Shown: positions 41,292 through 50,917 of the stretch, piece after piece
Layout of the letters: each line of letters opens with the position of its first letter
Numbering within the stretch: position 1 is the stretch's first letter
Origin: an uncultured Bacteroides sp.
GTDB taxonomy: Bacteria > Bacteroidota > Bacteroidia > Chitinophagales > Chitinophagaceae
DNA length: 59,174 nucleotides
Assembly (NCBI GenBank): GCA_902168085.1
Contig: CABHOP010000064.1
Location: 1-59,174, forward strand
Direction of reading: 5' to 3'
Made by a program: the position numbers and the translations under genes
Notes under the pieces: generated by a model
Database searches by the model: none
What the model saw: the letters and a program-made list of their open reading frames with translations, nothing else
Told to the model about the DNA's origin: nothing

Positions 41292-43460
41292 TTATTTACC
41301 CTTGGGGCGCACTATTTTCATTTCTTTCAGCAGCCAGCCCGCATCGCCGAACTTTTCGATGATGAACAGCGTATATCGAACATCCAGTGTTATGTTGCGG
41401 CACAGCTTCGGGTCGAAATACAGGTCGCTCATCGTGCCTTCCCATATCCTGTCGAAGTTGGTACCTATCAGTTCGCCTTTCGCATTGAGCACAGGACTGC
41501 CCGAGTTGCCACCCGATGTATGATTGTTGGCAATAAAAGCTATCGGCACAGTGCCATTGGTATTCCATACACCATAATTCTTCTCGCTTTGCAGCGATAC
41601 TAATTTGGCCGGCATTTTAAACTCTTCTACTTCCGGGTTGTTTTTCAGCACCGCTTCATCCAGGTTGGTCTGGAAAGAGTAGCCTGCAGGACCATCAGGG
41701 TCTATGCCTTTCACGGTGCCATAGGTAAGCCGTAATGTAAGGTTGGCATCGGGGTAGAAGTTCTTACTATGGTCCAGCTTCATTTGCGCGTTCATATACA
41801 GCCTGTTCAGGTAGGTCTGCTGGTCATTGTATTTACCTAACGCGGGTGTGATGCGTTCTTTGCGCAGTTTAGTGATGGCGCTGTATAGCTGCCAGGCCGG
41901 GTCTGCCAATATCACAAGGCTATCGGGTGCCTGTGTTATAGACTGGAGCATAGCTTTAGAGGTAGCAGAAGCCGCATATACATAATTGGCCCATTTAGTG
42001 TAGTCGGAGGCATTCGTGGTGTATTGCATCCTGAATGTCTCGGGAATATACCCGGCATTCTTTTCCATAAACAGGGGCATCAGTTGTGCAAATACTTTTT
42101 TATCCGTTTCCACATCATAATTCTTGAAAAAGCCCTCTGTTGATGCCGCAATCTTTTGCAGGGAATCAATGATATTGAAATTGCCTTTTGCACGCATCAC
42201 CTGCAGCATCTTGTCGAGCACGGCGGCTTGCTGAATGATTTCGATACCCAGTACCGCTTCTTTGATGTATTCGTCTGTTTTTACCAGTTCGTTCACTGCA
42301 TTGGCCTTTGCTTCCATTTGCGCCAGCAGGTCGTCGGCATAAGGCATGGTGTTATCCGTTACCGCCCATTGCTGAAACTGTTTTTCATATTCCTGTTTTT
42401 TGCCCATCACATTGTTGATGCGCAGGCCGCGTACTTCGCCTTGCCACTTCTTCCAGCCATTGGCTACGCCCGCACGTTTCGATGTATATTTCAGAAACAC
42501 ATTGCGATCGGCTTCCATGCTGTTGGTCCATGCGGCCAGCCTCTTAGTGCGTGCCTCTATGCGTATCGGGTCGATGATAGAATAGATATGGTTCAGCTGG
42601 TACGATGAAATGTATTCCATAGTAGTGCCGGGAAAGCCATATACCATAGTAAAATCGCCCTCTTTATATCCACCGGCATTGATGGTGAAGAACTGTGACG
42701 TTTCATAGGGTTTATTGTCTTTTGAATAGTCGGCAGGCTTATTGTCTTTGCCTGCATAAATACGGAAGATGCTAAAATCGCCCGTGTGGCGCGGCCACAT
42801 CCAGTTGTCGGTATCGCCACCAAAAGAACCAATGCCATTGGGTGGGAAACCCACCAGGCGTATGTCCCTATATGTTTCAGAAAGTATTACCCAATATTGG
42901 TTGCCGTTATAGTATGGCTTTATCATGGCATCCATACCGGTAGAAAATTTATAGCCTTTTTCCAGGTTGGCAATGCGTACATTTATTACAGATGCCCTTG
43001 CAGCTTCACTCAGGGTATCATCAATATTTGCTAATATCCGGTCGCTCACATTTTCCATACGTCTTACAAAAGTGACGGTAAGGCCGGGGCAGGGTAGTTC
43101 TTCCCCATTATTTTTGGCCCAGAAGCCATCGGCAAAATAGTCGTGTTCCTTATTGCTAAGCCCTTGCACAGTGCCATAGCCGCAGTGGTGGTTGGTAAGC
43201 ACCAGCCCTTTTGATGAAATAACCTCGCCGGTGCACCCTTTGCCAAAAAGCACCACGGCATTATTAAGGCCGGTGCCGTTTTCATTATATAATTGCTCAA
43301 CGGGTATTTCCAGGCCCATACTTTTCATGTCTTTTTCTCTGCCTTTTACGGTAGGGGGCAGCCACATGCCTTCTTTGGCATAAGTATGACAATTAAAACC
43401 AACGAATGAGAGTAAAATGACAGTCTTGATAAATGGAACCCTTAAAGGAGTTTTAAACAT
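41292..43460 (-). CDS. S46-family dipeptidyl-peptidase (DPP7/DPP11 type)
   Basis: This exported serine exopeptidase of about 722 aa removes dipeptides from protein N-termini. After the signal peptide (to about residue 28) come KEGMWLPP, the catalytic His in VLTNHHCGYG, a helical cap domain, and the catalytic Ser in SGGNSGSPVLN. A specificity residue appears as Arg in NFDRIWEG. In P. gingivalis an Arg there marks DPP11 (Asp/Glu preference), while DPP7 has Gly, so DPP11-like activity is inferred. The start is the ATG at 43460 (MFKTPLRV); an earlier in-frame ATG is unlikely. The protein feeds amino-acid use from extracellular peptides. Confidence 0.93.
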   Translation of the reverse strand: MFKTPLRVPFIKTVILLSFVGFNCHTYAKEGMWLPPTVKGREKDMKSMGLEIPVEQLYNENGTGLNNAVVLFGKGCTGEVISSKGLVLTNHHCGYGTVQGLSNKEHDYFADGFWAKNNGEELPCPGLTVTFVRRMENVSDRILANIDDTLSEAARASVINVRIANLEKGYKFSTGMDAMIKPYYNGNQYWVILSETYRDIRLVGFPPNGIGSFGGDTDNWMWPRHTGDFSIFRIYAGKDNKPADYSKDNKPYETSQFFTINAGGYKEGDFTMVYGFPGTTMEYISSYQLNHIYSIIDPIRIEARTKRLAAWTNSMEADRNVFLKYTSKRAGVANGWKKWQGEVRGLRINNVMGKKQEYEKQFQQWAVTDNTMPYADDLLAQMEAKANAVNELVKTDEYIKEAVLGIEIIQQAAVLDKMLQVMRAKGNFNIIDSLQKIAASTEGFFKNYDVETDKKVFAQLMPLFMEKNAGYIPETFRMQYTTNASDYTKWANYVYAASATSKAMLQSITQAPDSLVILADPAWQLYSAITKLRKERITPALGKYNDQQTYLNRLYMNAQMKLDHSKNFYPDANLTLRLTYGTVKGIDPDGPAGYSFQTNLDEAVLKNNPEVEEFKMPAKLVSLQSEKNYGVWNTNGTVPIAFIANNHTSGGNSGSPVLNAKGELIGTNFDRIWEGTMSDLYFDPKLCRNITLDVRYTLFIIEKFGDAGWLLKEMKIVRPKGK

Positions 43461-43561
43461 GTTAGTAATTGGTTTAAAGAAATAAAAATACTGTATTGCT
43501 ATAAAAGTTTTATTCAAATTGTTATATTAGCCCAATAGAAAGTGTAATTCTTATCAGTATT

Positions 43562-45574
43562 ATGAGAAAATGCCTACTCTTCGTAGCACTTATAGTGTCG
43601 CATATTAGTTTATTTGCGCAGGGAGATTTGTTTACTTCGCCCGATACGGTGTGTCCTAAACAGCCTGTGCAACTGGTAAGCAATGTGCCCAATGCCGCAA
43701 CTCACTATTGGGGTTTTTGTTCCGGATACGCGTTTAATGATCCTAAAGCTACCGCACTGGGTAAGAAATTTGCCCTGGATGGTGCAGCAGCCATAGAAGT
43801 GGAAAAAGACGGCGCCAATTACTTCGCATTTGTGCTCAACAGGGGCCTGAACGCATCGCTGGTAAGGCTGGAGTTTGGCAATAGCCTGGATAACACACCT
43901 AAAGTGACGGATTACGGCACGATGGATGGCGTATTACCCAAGGGGCTTAACTCTTTGCACATAGTAAAAGATTCGGCAAAAGGTAACTGGCATGTTTTTG
44001 TGGTAGGTGGCGATGATGTGGCCACATCTTCCCTGGCCCGCCTCGATTTTGGTACCACACTGGCTAACACGCCAAACATCGTAAACTTTGGTAACCTGCT
44101 GAATACCCTGGATCGTCCCGTAGGTATTTTCATTTACAAAGAAGCCGGTAAATGGTATGGTTTCACCTTCAACAAAACTACCAGTGATCTTATCCGTATA
44201 GAATTTGATACATTATTGTCCTTTACCCCCAGCTATGTAAACCTTGGCAGGCCTGTGGGTATCGGTTTGCCAAACGATTTTACTACCATCCGCCACAATG
44301 GTGTATGGCACTTCTTCGTAACAAACCAGGAACATGATAGCCTTACACGTGTGGATATGGGTGCATCCCTGGCTACGAGTACACCTATAGGTAATGTCAT
44401 CGGTACATTTAACGGCCTGTTGAAAAATCCGAGTGGTATCTCTATCATTCGCGATTGCGATAGCTTCCACCTGTTCATTAATAACAAGCAAAGTCACAGG
44501 TTTGTAAGAGTAGATATGACGTCTATTACCGGTACATATACGCCTAATGATTTTGCTGACCTGGGTGCATTGCTGGCCCCCACCGGCCTTTCCCGCCCCA
44601 TACGCGATAAAGACAATATATTCCTGTATGCAGTGAATGAGTCGGACAGTAACCTTGTGAAGATAAAATTCCAGCAGTGTAACAACACAAGCATACAGTA
44701 CTCTACTACATCTACACCGCCGCCATACAGCTACGATACTGCGGGTACTTACAATATCTACTATATGGTGAATGAAGGCCAAGCGGATATGCAGGTGCAA
44801 TGTAAGCTGATATATGTACTGCCTACCCCTCCAATCATTATGAGCAATGATACTACGATATGCCAGGGCGATACAATCAACCTCAGGGTAATATCCGTTA
44901 ATGCTACATCAAAAACATGGACACCAAACTATAATATCAGCAGTACCACAAAAGATGAAGTAAGAGCATGGCCTGAATATAGCACGGAGTATCGCATATT
45001 GATGCCTTACCCCGCAGGTTGCATTATTGATACAGCTATACGTGTAACAGTTAATAAAGTAAATGCAGATGCAGGTCCGGACCGCGAACTGGCTGATGGT
45101 GCTACTACACTGTTAGGTGGACCATTAACCAGCAAGGGCATCAACTTTACCTACACATGGGTGCCCAACAGGTATATCAATAGCGACAGGATAACAAACC
45201 CTGAAGCAACCCCGCCTTACGATTATACATATTACCTGCAGGTAGAAGATACCTCAGGTTGCATAGCCATCGATACGGTAGTAGTAAGGGTAGGGTGTAA
45301 CGATGTGAACCTGCCCAATGCCTTCGTTCCGGAAGGCAATAAGTTCCAAAACCGTTTTGGCCTGGCCAACTCACAAATCGTGAAACTGGTATTCTTCCGT
45401 GTGTATGACCGTTGGGGTAAAGAAGTATTCTATACCGACGACCCTACAAAAGAGTGGGATGGCACCATTAATGGAGACTATGCACCAATGGGTGTGTATG
45501 TGTGGACTGTAGACGGTTTCTGTGTATCGGGTAAACGATTGAAAAAATCGGGGAATGTCACCGTTATAAGATAG
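43562..45574 (+). CDS. Secreted propeller-like protein with type B T9SS sorting domain
   Basis: This 670-aa protein has a signal peptide ending LFAQG. Residues about 70-370 contain about six units of 50-55 residues with the core L-x-R-L-x-F-G-x-x-L-x-x-T-P (LVRLEFGNSLDNTP, LARLDFGTTLANTP, LIRIEFDTLLSFTP, LTRVDMGASLATST), probably a six-bladed propeller. Ig/PKD-like parts follow (about 400-580). The last 85 residues are a type B T9SS domain of the gliding-motility-associated (CHU_C) kind, with VYDRWGKEVF, WDGTINGDYAPMGVYVW and a final VTVIR strand. It is exported to the cell surface. A terminator follows at 45598-45620. Confidence 0.9.
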   Translation: MRKCLLFVALIVSHISLFAQGDLFTSPDTVCPKQPVQLVSNVPNAATHYWGFCSGYAFNDPKATALGKKFALDGAAAIEVEKDGANYFAFVLNRGLNASLVRLEFGNSLDNTPKVTDYGTMDGVLPKGLNSLHIVKDSAKGNWHVFVVGGDDVATSSLARLDFGTTLANTPNIVNFGNLLNTLDRPVGIFIYKEAGKWYGFTFNKTTSDLIRIEFDTLLSFTPSYVNLGRPVGIGLPNDFTTIRHNGVWHFFVTNQEHDSLTRVDMGASLATSTPIGNVIGTFNGLLKNPSGISIIRDCDSFHLFINNKQSHRFVRVDMTSITGTYTPNDFADLGALLAPTGLSRPIRDKDNIFLYAVNESDSNLVKIKFQQCNNTSIQYSTTSTPPPYSYDTAGTYNIYYMVNEGQADMQVQCKLIYVLPTPPIIMSNDTTICQGDTINLRVISVNATSKTWTPNYNISSTTKDEVRAWPEYSTEYRILMPYPAGCIIDTAIRVTVNKVNADAGPDRELADGATTLLGGPLTSKGINFTYTWVPNRYINSDRITNPEATPPYDYTYYLQVEDTSGCIAIDTVVVRVGCNDVNLPNAFVPEGNKFQNRFGLANSQIVKLVFFRVYDRWGKEVFYTDDPTKEWDGTINGDYAPMGVYVWTVDGFCVSGKRLKKSGNVTVIR

Positions 45575-45597
45575 ATTTTCTCTCAATAAAGAATATG

Positions 45598-45620
45598 AAG
45601 AGCCGCTATAAGCGGCTCTT
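45598..45620 (+). terminator. Terminator after the type B T9SS gene
   Basis: AAGAGCCGCT pairs with AGCGGCTCTT and is followed by TTGTTTTG. Confidence 0.8.
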
Positions 45621-45711
45621 TTGTTTTGAAGACATTACTGTTTATAGTTTAAGATTATGACCCTTATAGTTGAAATCTATTTTGTGATAGGAAAAGCTAA
45701 TCCTTATCAGC

Positions 45712-45742
45712 TTGTCAGAATGCGCTATTAGAGCGAAATTTG
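45712..45742 (+). promoter_or_regulatory. Promoter of the AhpC-like gene
   Basis: TTG (45712-45714) and GAAATTTG (45735-45742, one base from TAnnTTTG) are 20 nt apart. The ATG at 45777 is 34 nt downstream. Confidence 0.5.
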
Positions 45743-45776
45743 CGGCGATAACAACAACAACAACTGTAAAAGAAAC

Positions 45777-46349
45777 ATGAACAACAATTTTGTAACTGTA
45801 GGTAGTAAATTCCCTGAGTTTAAGAAGAAATCGGTGGTATCGCTGGAAAAAGGGAAAGAATTTCAGGAGATCAGCAATGAGAACATTCAGGGCCAGTGGG
45901 CTGTAATGTTCTGGTGGCCAAAAGATTTCACATTTGTGTGCCCTACTGAAATAGCGGAGTTCAACAAGAACTTTAACAACTTTGCAGACCGCGACACTGT
46001 GCTGTTAGGAGCTTCTACAGATTCTGAATTTGTGCACCTGGCATGGCGTAAAGACCATGCAGACCTGCGCGACCTGCGTTTCCCTATGATAGCCGATACC
46101 TCTAAAAGCCTGGCTGAATCATTGGGTATCCTGGAGGCAAACGAGAAAATAGCTTATCGTGCCACTTACATCATCGATCCGGAAGGCATTGTACGTTGGG
46201 TAAATATAAACGACCTGAGCGTAGGCCGCAACGTAGCAGAAGTATTGCGCGTACTGGATGCACTGCAAACAGACGAGCTTTGCCCTTGCAACTGGACTAA
46301 AGGTGAGCAAACACTGACTGAAAAACAAAGCGCTGAACTGGTAGCTTAA
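45777..46349 (+). CDS. Two-cysteine peroxiredoxin (AhpC/TSA)
   Basis: This 190-aa peroxiredoxin reduces hydrogen peroxide and organic hydroperoxides. The peroxidatic Cys lies in FVCPTEIAEF with the preceding MFWWPKDFT, and the resolving Cys appears in ELCPCNWTKGEQ near the C-terminus. The Arg that supports the active site lies in YRATYIIDPEGIV. An AhpD-like reductase gene follows, which probably regenerates it. A hairpin (46380-46407) in the gap may reduce read-through to that gene. Confidence 0.93.
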   Translation: MNNNFVTVGSKFPEFKKKSVVSLEKGKEFQEISNENIQGQWAVMFWWPKDFTFVCPTEIAEFNKNFNNFADRDTVLLGASTDSEFVHLAWRKDHADLRDLRFPMIADTSKSLAESLGILEANEKIAYRATYIIDPEGIVRWVNINDLSVGRNVAEVLRVLDALQTDELCPCNWTKGEQTLTEKQSAELVA

Positions 46350-46379
46350 TCTTATTCCTCCGTTTGGTAATTGATAAGG

Positions 46380-46407
46380 ATCCACCCTGTAGCAGTATGG
46401 GGTGGAT
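46380..46407 (+). terminator. Hairpin terminator between the AhpC and AhpD-like genes
   Basis: ATCCACCC pairs with GGGTGGAT around a 12-nt loop and is followed by TTTTT. With the AhpD-like start only 26 nt on, it may attenuate rather than fully stop transcription. Confidence 0.65.
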
Positions 46408-46432
46408 TTTTTAAAAGTTGAAATTGAATACA

Positions 46433-47011
46433 ATGCAAAACGAAACCATATTGAATATGCTGGCCGACCTGGGTGTTGAAGGTAACATCAGCAGCAATAG
46501 CCTAACCCAACTGGCAGCGATAGATAGTAAATTTCTGCGCGACCTGAAGCTGAATGTAGCTGCGGTATTGGGCAGCACGAATATGACACGCAAAGAAGCC
46601 CTGCTGCTGGCGCTTGCCACTGCTGTGAATGAGAAGAATGCTGTATTGATAGCAGCCTTTGAAAACCTGGCGCGTAAAGAAGGTGCAAGCGATAATGAAA
46701 TAGGTGAAACACATAGCTGCACGGCTATGATGAATACCAATAATGTATTCTATCGTTTTCGCCACTATATGCACGAAGTGGAATATTATAATAACCAGCC
46801 TGCCGGCCTGCGCATGAGCAGTATGATGAACCCGGTGATGGGCAAAGAGTTTTATGAACTCATGAGCCTGCTAGTATCTGCCCTGAATGGCTGTGAACGC
46901 TGTGTAACATCGCACGAGAACAGCGTGAAGCAACACGGTGCATCAGAGCCGCGCATCTATGATGCCATACGCATAGGCGCTGTTATCAAAAGCCTGTGTG
47001 TAGTAATATAA
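46433..47011 (+). CDS. AhpD-like alkylhydroperoxidase (CMD family)
   Basis: This protein of about 192 aa belongs to the carboxymuconolactone decarboxylase/AhpD family. The redox centre is C-x-x-C in NGCERCVTSHE, with the downstream His completing the catalytic set; an upstream ETHSCTAMMNTNN segment fits the fold. It likely donates electrons to the peroxiredoxin encoded just before it. The start is the ATG at 46433 (MQNETIL); an upstream TTG would add five residues. It converges on the histidine kinase gene (4-nt gap). Confidence 0.9.
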   Translation: MQNETILNMLADLGVEGNISSNSLTQLAAIDSKFLRDLKLNVAAVLGSTNMTRKEALLLALATAVNEKNAVLIAAFENLARKEGASDNEIGETHSCTAMMNTNNVFYRFRHYMHEVEYYNNQPAGLRMSSMMNPVMGKEFYELMSLLVSALNGCERCVTSHENSVKQHGASEPRIYDAIRIGAVIKSLCVVI

Positions 47012-47015
47012 TAAC

Positions 47016-48293
47016 TTAGGCCAAAGGCAGTAGTACCGTAAAGCTGCTGCCTTTGCCTAAAGTACTGTCTACCGATACCTTGCCCTGGTGCGCTTCCACC
47101 GTAGCTTTCACATAGCTCAATCCCAGGCCGAAGCCTTTTACATTATGTATGTTGCCCGTATGCGCGCGGTAGAATTTTTCAAACACGCGCGAAGCGGTTT
47201 CGCGGTTCATACCGATGCCATTATCCTTTACTTTTATAGCCAGCATACCATTCACCACATCGGTAGATACATCTATATGCAGGTTGTCTTTCGAGTATTT
47301 TATGGCATTATCCAGCAGGTTGAAGATGATATTGGAAAAGTGCACTTCATCGGCTTCTATCATATACCTCGGTGCGTTCAATGTCAGTGACAGTGAGCCA
47401 TTCTTTTCCCGTATCTGTAGCGATAAGTTGTCGGCTACTTTCTGAATAATATCGTGCGCATTCAGCTTTTGGAGGTTCAGTTTTATGTCCTGCCTTTCAA
47501 TGCGGGCAGCTTGCAATATCTTCTCCACCTGCTTATTCATCCGCTTGTTCTCGTCTTTTATCATGCCGCTGTAGTAGCGCACCTGTTCAGAGTTGTGGAT
47601 GACCTTTTCATTCGTTAATGCATCTATAGCCAGCGATATGGTAGCCAGCGGTGTCTTCAGTTCATGCGTCATGTTGTTGATGAAGTCAGACTTGATTTCA
47701 GACAGTTTCTTTTGATTGAACATGGTGCGCACTGTAAGCGCAAAGGCCGAAATGATGATAACGGTAAATAATATGGAAGCCCCGATCATCCAGCCCATCT
47801 TTTTCAGGATAAAGCTTTTGTCGTCAACAATATACAGGTACAGCGTTTCCGGGGTTCTGAAACGTTCCTGGTCGGGGGTCAGGGATATTTTTACACTGTT
47901 ATCAAAAAACTCAGGTTTAAAAGGTTTGCTGAACATGATAGGTTCCTGGTAGATATTGACGATGCAATACTCGTACTTGTCCTTTATATTATATTTTTTC
48001 AGCGATGTGTTAATGATATCATTCACTTCCTGGTTGCTGATGAAGTTGGTAGAGTAGTCTTTCAGGTAATACATTCTCGATTCCTCATCCATGAAAAAAC
48101 CTATCTGGCCCGATTTTACGAGGAAGGTTTTCCATAAAGATTCCCTTGCCTGTGCCAATGCGGTGGTGATATCTTCTGTTCGCTGGTTTTGGCGCAGCTT
48201 GATGGCATCACGTATCCACGACATCTGGATGAATATGATACCCAATACAGATAAGGCAATAAGGAATACAATAAGGGGAAATACTTTTTTCAT
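47016..48293 (-). CDS. Membrane sensor histidine kinase (RprX-like)
   Basis: This 425-aa protein has two membrane helices (about 5-25 and 168-190) around an extracytoplasmic sensor domain of about 140 residues. The HisKA domain has phospho-His H210 in NNMTHELKTPLAT. The ATPase domain shows NIIFNLLDNAIKYSK, KVKDNGIGM and GFGLGLSYV. The architecture resembles Bacteroides RprX, which responds to envelope or metabolic stress. No response regulator is encoded next to it, so its partner is elsewhere. The signal is unknown. Confidence 0.92.
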   Translation of the reverse strand: MKKVFPLIVFLIALSVLGIIFIQMSWIRDAIKLRQNQRTEDITTALAQARESLWKTFLVKSGQIGFFMDEESRMYYLKDYSTNFISNQEVNDIINTSLKKYNIKDKYEYCIVNIYQEPIMFSKPFKPEFFDNSVKISLTPDQERFRTPETLYLYIVDDKSFILKKMGWMIGASILFTVIIISAFALTVRTMFNQKKLSEIKSDFINNMTHELKTPLATISLAIDALTNEKVIHNSEQVRYYSGMIKDENKRMNKQVEKILQAARIERQDIKLNLQKLNAHDIIQKVADNLSLQIREKNGSLSLTLNAPRYMIEADEVHFSNIIFNLLDNAIKYSKDNLHIDVSTDVVNGMLAIKVKDNGIGMNRETASRVFEKFYRAHTGNIHNVKGFGLGLSYVKATVEAHQGKVSVDSTLGKGSSFTVLLPLA

Positions 48294-48435
48294 GCAGTAA
48301 CAAAGTTAAATATATGCAGCCGTGCACAATGCCTTTAACGCCACTTTAACGAGGGGTAAATATAGTAAGCCAGGCGCATTGAGGATTAATAATAATTTTT
48401 TCAATCTTTTATGAACTAAAGCGGCATGGCGGCGT

Positions 48436-48443
48436 TAATTTTG
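48436..48443 (+). promoter_or_regulatory. -7 element of the ABC-2 exporter operon
   Basis: TAATTTTG matches TAnnTTTG, 17 nt before the GTG start at 48461. No clear -33 TTG lies upstream. Confidence 0.5.
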
Positions 48444-48460
48444 AGCAATTATTTTCTTCG

Positions 48461-49396
48461 GTGTCTGATAATATTATAGAAGCAAAAGCACTGTCCAAAA
48501 CCTTTGGCAGCTTCACTGCCGTTACCGATCTTTCTTTCAGTATTCAGCAAGGAGATGTCTATGGCTTTTTAGGGCAAAATGGTGCCGGTAAAAGCACTAC
48601 CATCCGTATGTTGCTGGGGTTGATATATCCGGATGCAGGAGAGGTATACATCAAGGGGCAATTGTTTAATAACCGGTCCCGCCACTTGTTGCAGCATATA
48701 GGTGCCATCATAGAGCGGCCGAATATGTATTTGTACCTCACCGGGTGGGACAATCTTAAAATGTTTGCCCGCCTTAGCGGTAAGCCCATTAAAGAGCAGC
48801 GCCTGCATGAGGTGCTGGAAATAGTAGGACTCAAGGGCCGTGAGCAGGATAAAGTAAAAGCCTATTCGCAAGGGATGAAGCAAAGGCTGGGTATAGCCAT
48901 AGCCCTGGTGCACAATCCCGACCTGCTGATACTGGATGAGCCCACCAACGGGCTGGACCCGCAAGGCATAGCCGAAATGCGCCTGCTGATACAAAGCCTC
49001 AGCCGCGACCATGGCAAAACGATACTCATTTCATCGCACCTGCTGTACGAAATAGAACAGATAGCCACCCGCATGATCATCCTGCACCGTGGCAAAAAAG
49101 TAGTGGAAGGCGCTGTGGGCCAACTACTGGACCCTGCAGAAACATTGATGAAGGTAGATATACTGCCTGATGACTCTATAGGTGTTAAACTGAATAGCAG
49201 TGAATGGAATAGGCATATACATGAAATGAGTGCGGCGAAGCTGGTATTCAAAATGCACCCGTCACAAATGCCGGCATTGAATAACTGGCTGGTGGCACAG
49301 GGTGCACAGGTATTGCAGATACGTTCCAGCCATTCGCTGGAAGCATATTTTTTATCTCTTACAAATGAAGCAGATGTTAAGGCTGGAACTGTATAA
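48461..49396 (+). CDS. ABC-2 transporter ATP-binding protein
   Basis: This 311-aa ATPase shows Walker A GQNGAGKST, a Q-loop, signature YSQGMKQRLGIA and Walker B LLILDEPTNGLDP, followed by the H-loop in ISSHLLYEI. It fits the CcmA/NatA-like group that powers ABC-2 type exporters. The start is GTG at 48461 (read as Met-SDNII). It overlaps the permease gene by 32 nt (or 23 nt with the later start) and forms an operon with it and the LolA-like gene. The exported substrate is unknown. Confidence 0.92.
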   Translation: MSDNIIEAKALSKTFGSFTAVTDLSFSIQQGDVYGFLGQNGAGKSTTIRMLLGLIYPDAGEVYIKGQLFNNRSRHLLQHIGAIIERPNMYLYLTGWDNLKMFARLSGKPIKEQRLHEVLEIVGLKGREQDKVKAYSQGMKQRLGIAIALVHNPDLLILDEPTNGLDPQGIAEMRLLIQSLSRDHGKTILISSHLLYEIEQIATRMIILHRGKKVVEGAVGQLLDPAETLMKVDILPDDSIGVKLNSSEWNRHIHEMSAAKLVFKMHPSQMPALNNWLVAQGAQVLQIRSSHSLEAYFLSLTNEADVKAGTV

Positions 49397-50204
49397 AATA
49401 TTCAAGAAGCCGCGTACCTATATCAGCTTTGGTATTGTTACGGCATTTGCATTGGTGATACAACTGGCGCTGGTGGCCGATGGGAAGAACTTTATAGCCT
49501 TTGCCATGCAGGGCGTTTCCGCCCAGTTCGATATCGGTGGCAATGTGCTGAACGGGTACCTCGTTACTTATATCATACTGCAATCGCTGCTGGTACAGAT
49601 ACCCTTACTGATAGCCCTAGTAGCGGGCGATGTGCTGGCGGGTGAGGCCAATATGGGCACATTGCGCTTGCTGCTCACAAAGCCTGTTTCGCGCAGTAAA
49701 ATAGTACTGGTAAAATTCACTGCTGCAGTTTGCTATGCATTGCTGCTGCTGCTGTGGCTGGCGGTCATAGCATTGGGCTTGTCTATCCTCTTTTTTGGTA
49801 CCGGCGACCTCGTGAATATGAAGAGTGATGCTTTTGTAGTATTGTTAAAGGATGATATTATGTGGCGCTATATAGCTGCTTTTATGTTTGCAGCATTGGC
49901 TATGACCACCGTTGCCGCGCTGGCATTACTGTTGTCTGCTTTTGCAGATAATTCTATCGGGCCTATCATGGGCACCATGGGTATCATTGTGGTACTCATG
50001 ATATTCTCTACGCTCGACCTGCCTATATTCGATGTGGTCAAGCAATACCTTTTTACCACACATATGGTAGGCTGGAAGGGCTTTTTTGATGACCCCGTGC
50101 CGTATGATGCCATTCGTTTTTCGGCCATCGTGCTGGTGGTATATACCATACTGTTTGTAGGGACAACTGTTTTTTATTTCCGTAAGAAAGATATTAAGTC
50201 ATGA
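49365..50204 (+). CDS. ABC-2 type transporter permease
   Basis: This protein of about 279 aa has six membrane helices. The N-terminal MLRLELYKIFKKPRTYISFG fits the permease of ABC-2 exporters, and a middle AGDVLAGEANMGTLRLLLTKPVSRSK motif is typical (E-x-x-x-G-T-L-R-x-x-L-x-x-P). It pairs with the ATPase encoded just before. The start is the ATG at 49365 (MKQML), or 49374 (MLRLEL). It is coupled to the LolA-like gene by an ATGA overlap at 50201-50204, so all three products are likely made together. Confidence 0.88.
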   Translation: MKQMLRLELYKIFKKPRTYISFGIVTAFALVIQLALVADGKNFIAFAMQGVSAQFDIGGNVLNGYLVTYIILQSLLVQIPLLIALVAGDVLAGEANMGTLRLLLTKPVSRSKIVLVKFTAAVCYALLLLLWLAVIALGLSILFFGTGDLVNMKSDAFVVLLKDDIMWRYIAAFMFAALAMTTVAALALLLSAFADNSIGPIMGTMGIIVVLMIFSTLDLPIFDVVKQYLFTTHMVGWKGFFDDPVPYDAIRFSAIVLVVYTILFVGTTVFYFRKKDIKS

Positions 50205-50917
50205 AGAAGTGTATATGGATACTGGCAGTGCAACTATTGTGCGGCATACAGGCGTTTGCCCAGCAAACGGATGCTGAAAAGCTATTTGTAAAGCTGCGGC
50301 AGAAGATAGATGCGATAAAAGACTACGAGGCCAATGTGAAGATGAAAATAGATATAGCCTACATGCGCGTACCGCCGCTGAATGGCAAGCTATATTTTAA
50401 AGCACCTGATAAAATGAAACTGGAGCGCAACGGGGGCATATCTATATTGCCCAAAAGGAGCACCAATATGGCATTGGGCAACCTGATGCCCAACCAGAGT
50501 GCTACGGTGATAGATGCCGGTACGGAAACTATAAACGGGAAGCAATTACGCGTAATAAAGGTGGTGCCTAATACAGAGCAGGGCGATATTGTACTTACCA
50601 AGATATGGATAGATGAGCAGCGAGTATTGGCCATGCGCACCGAAACCACCACGCGTGAAAACGGTACCATAAAAATGGACCTGGAATTTGGTAGGTATGA
50701 AAAGCAGGGCCTACCCGATAAAATTATTTTTTATATCGATACCAAAGAGTTTAAGATACCCAAAGGTGTGACAATGGACTACGATGGTGCTACAAAAACC
50801 GATATGGAAAAAGCAGCAAGCAAGAAACCGAAGAAAGGCAGGATACAGATAGAATACATGGACTATACCATAAACAAAGGGTTGCCCGACGCCATTTTTG
50901 CAGAGAACAAGAAATAA
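50201..50917 (+). CDS. LolA-like exported lipoprotein-carrier protein
   Basis: This 238-aa protein has a signal peptide (MKKCIWILAVQLLCGIQAFAQ). The mature part fits the LolA/LolB superfamily: an AEKLFVKLRQKIDAIKDYEANVKMK helix, KLYFKAPDKMKLE, and alternating strands that build a half-barrel with a hydrophobic cavity. LolA proteins carry lipoproteins from the inner to the outer membrane. The coupling to an ABC-2 exporter suggests it carries the exported lipid or lipoprotein. It is not the housekeeping LolA by context. A tail rich in Lys (KAASKKPKKGR) precedes the last strands. Confidence 0.8.
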   Translation: MKKCIWILAVQLLCGIQAFAQQTDAEKLFVKLRQKIDAIKDYEANVKMKIDIAYMRVPPLNGKLYFKAPDKMKLERNGGISILPKRSTNMALGNLMPNQSATVIDAGTETINGKQLRVIKVVPNTEQGDIVLTKIWIDEQRVLAMRTETTTRENGTIKMDLEFGRYEKQGLPDKIIFYIDTKEFKIPKGVTMDYDGATKTDMEKAASKKPKKGRIQIEYMDYTINKGLPDAIFAENKK

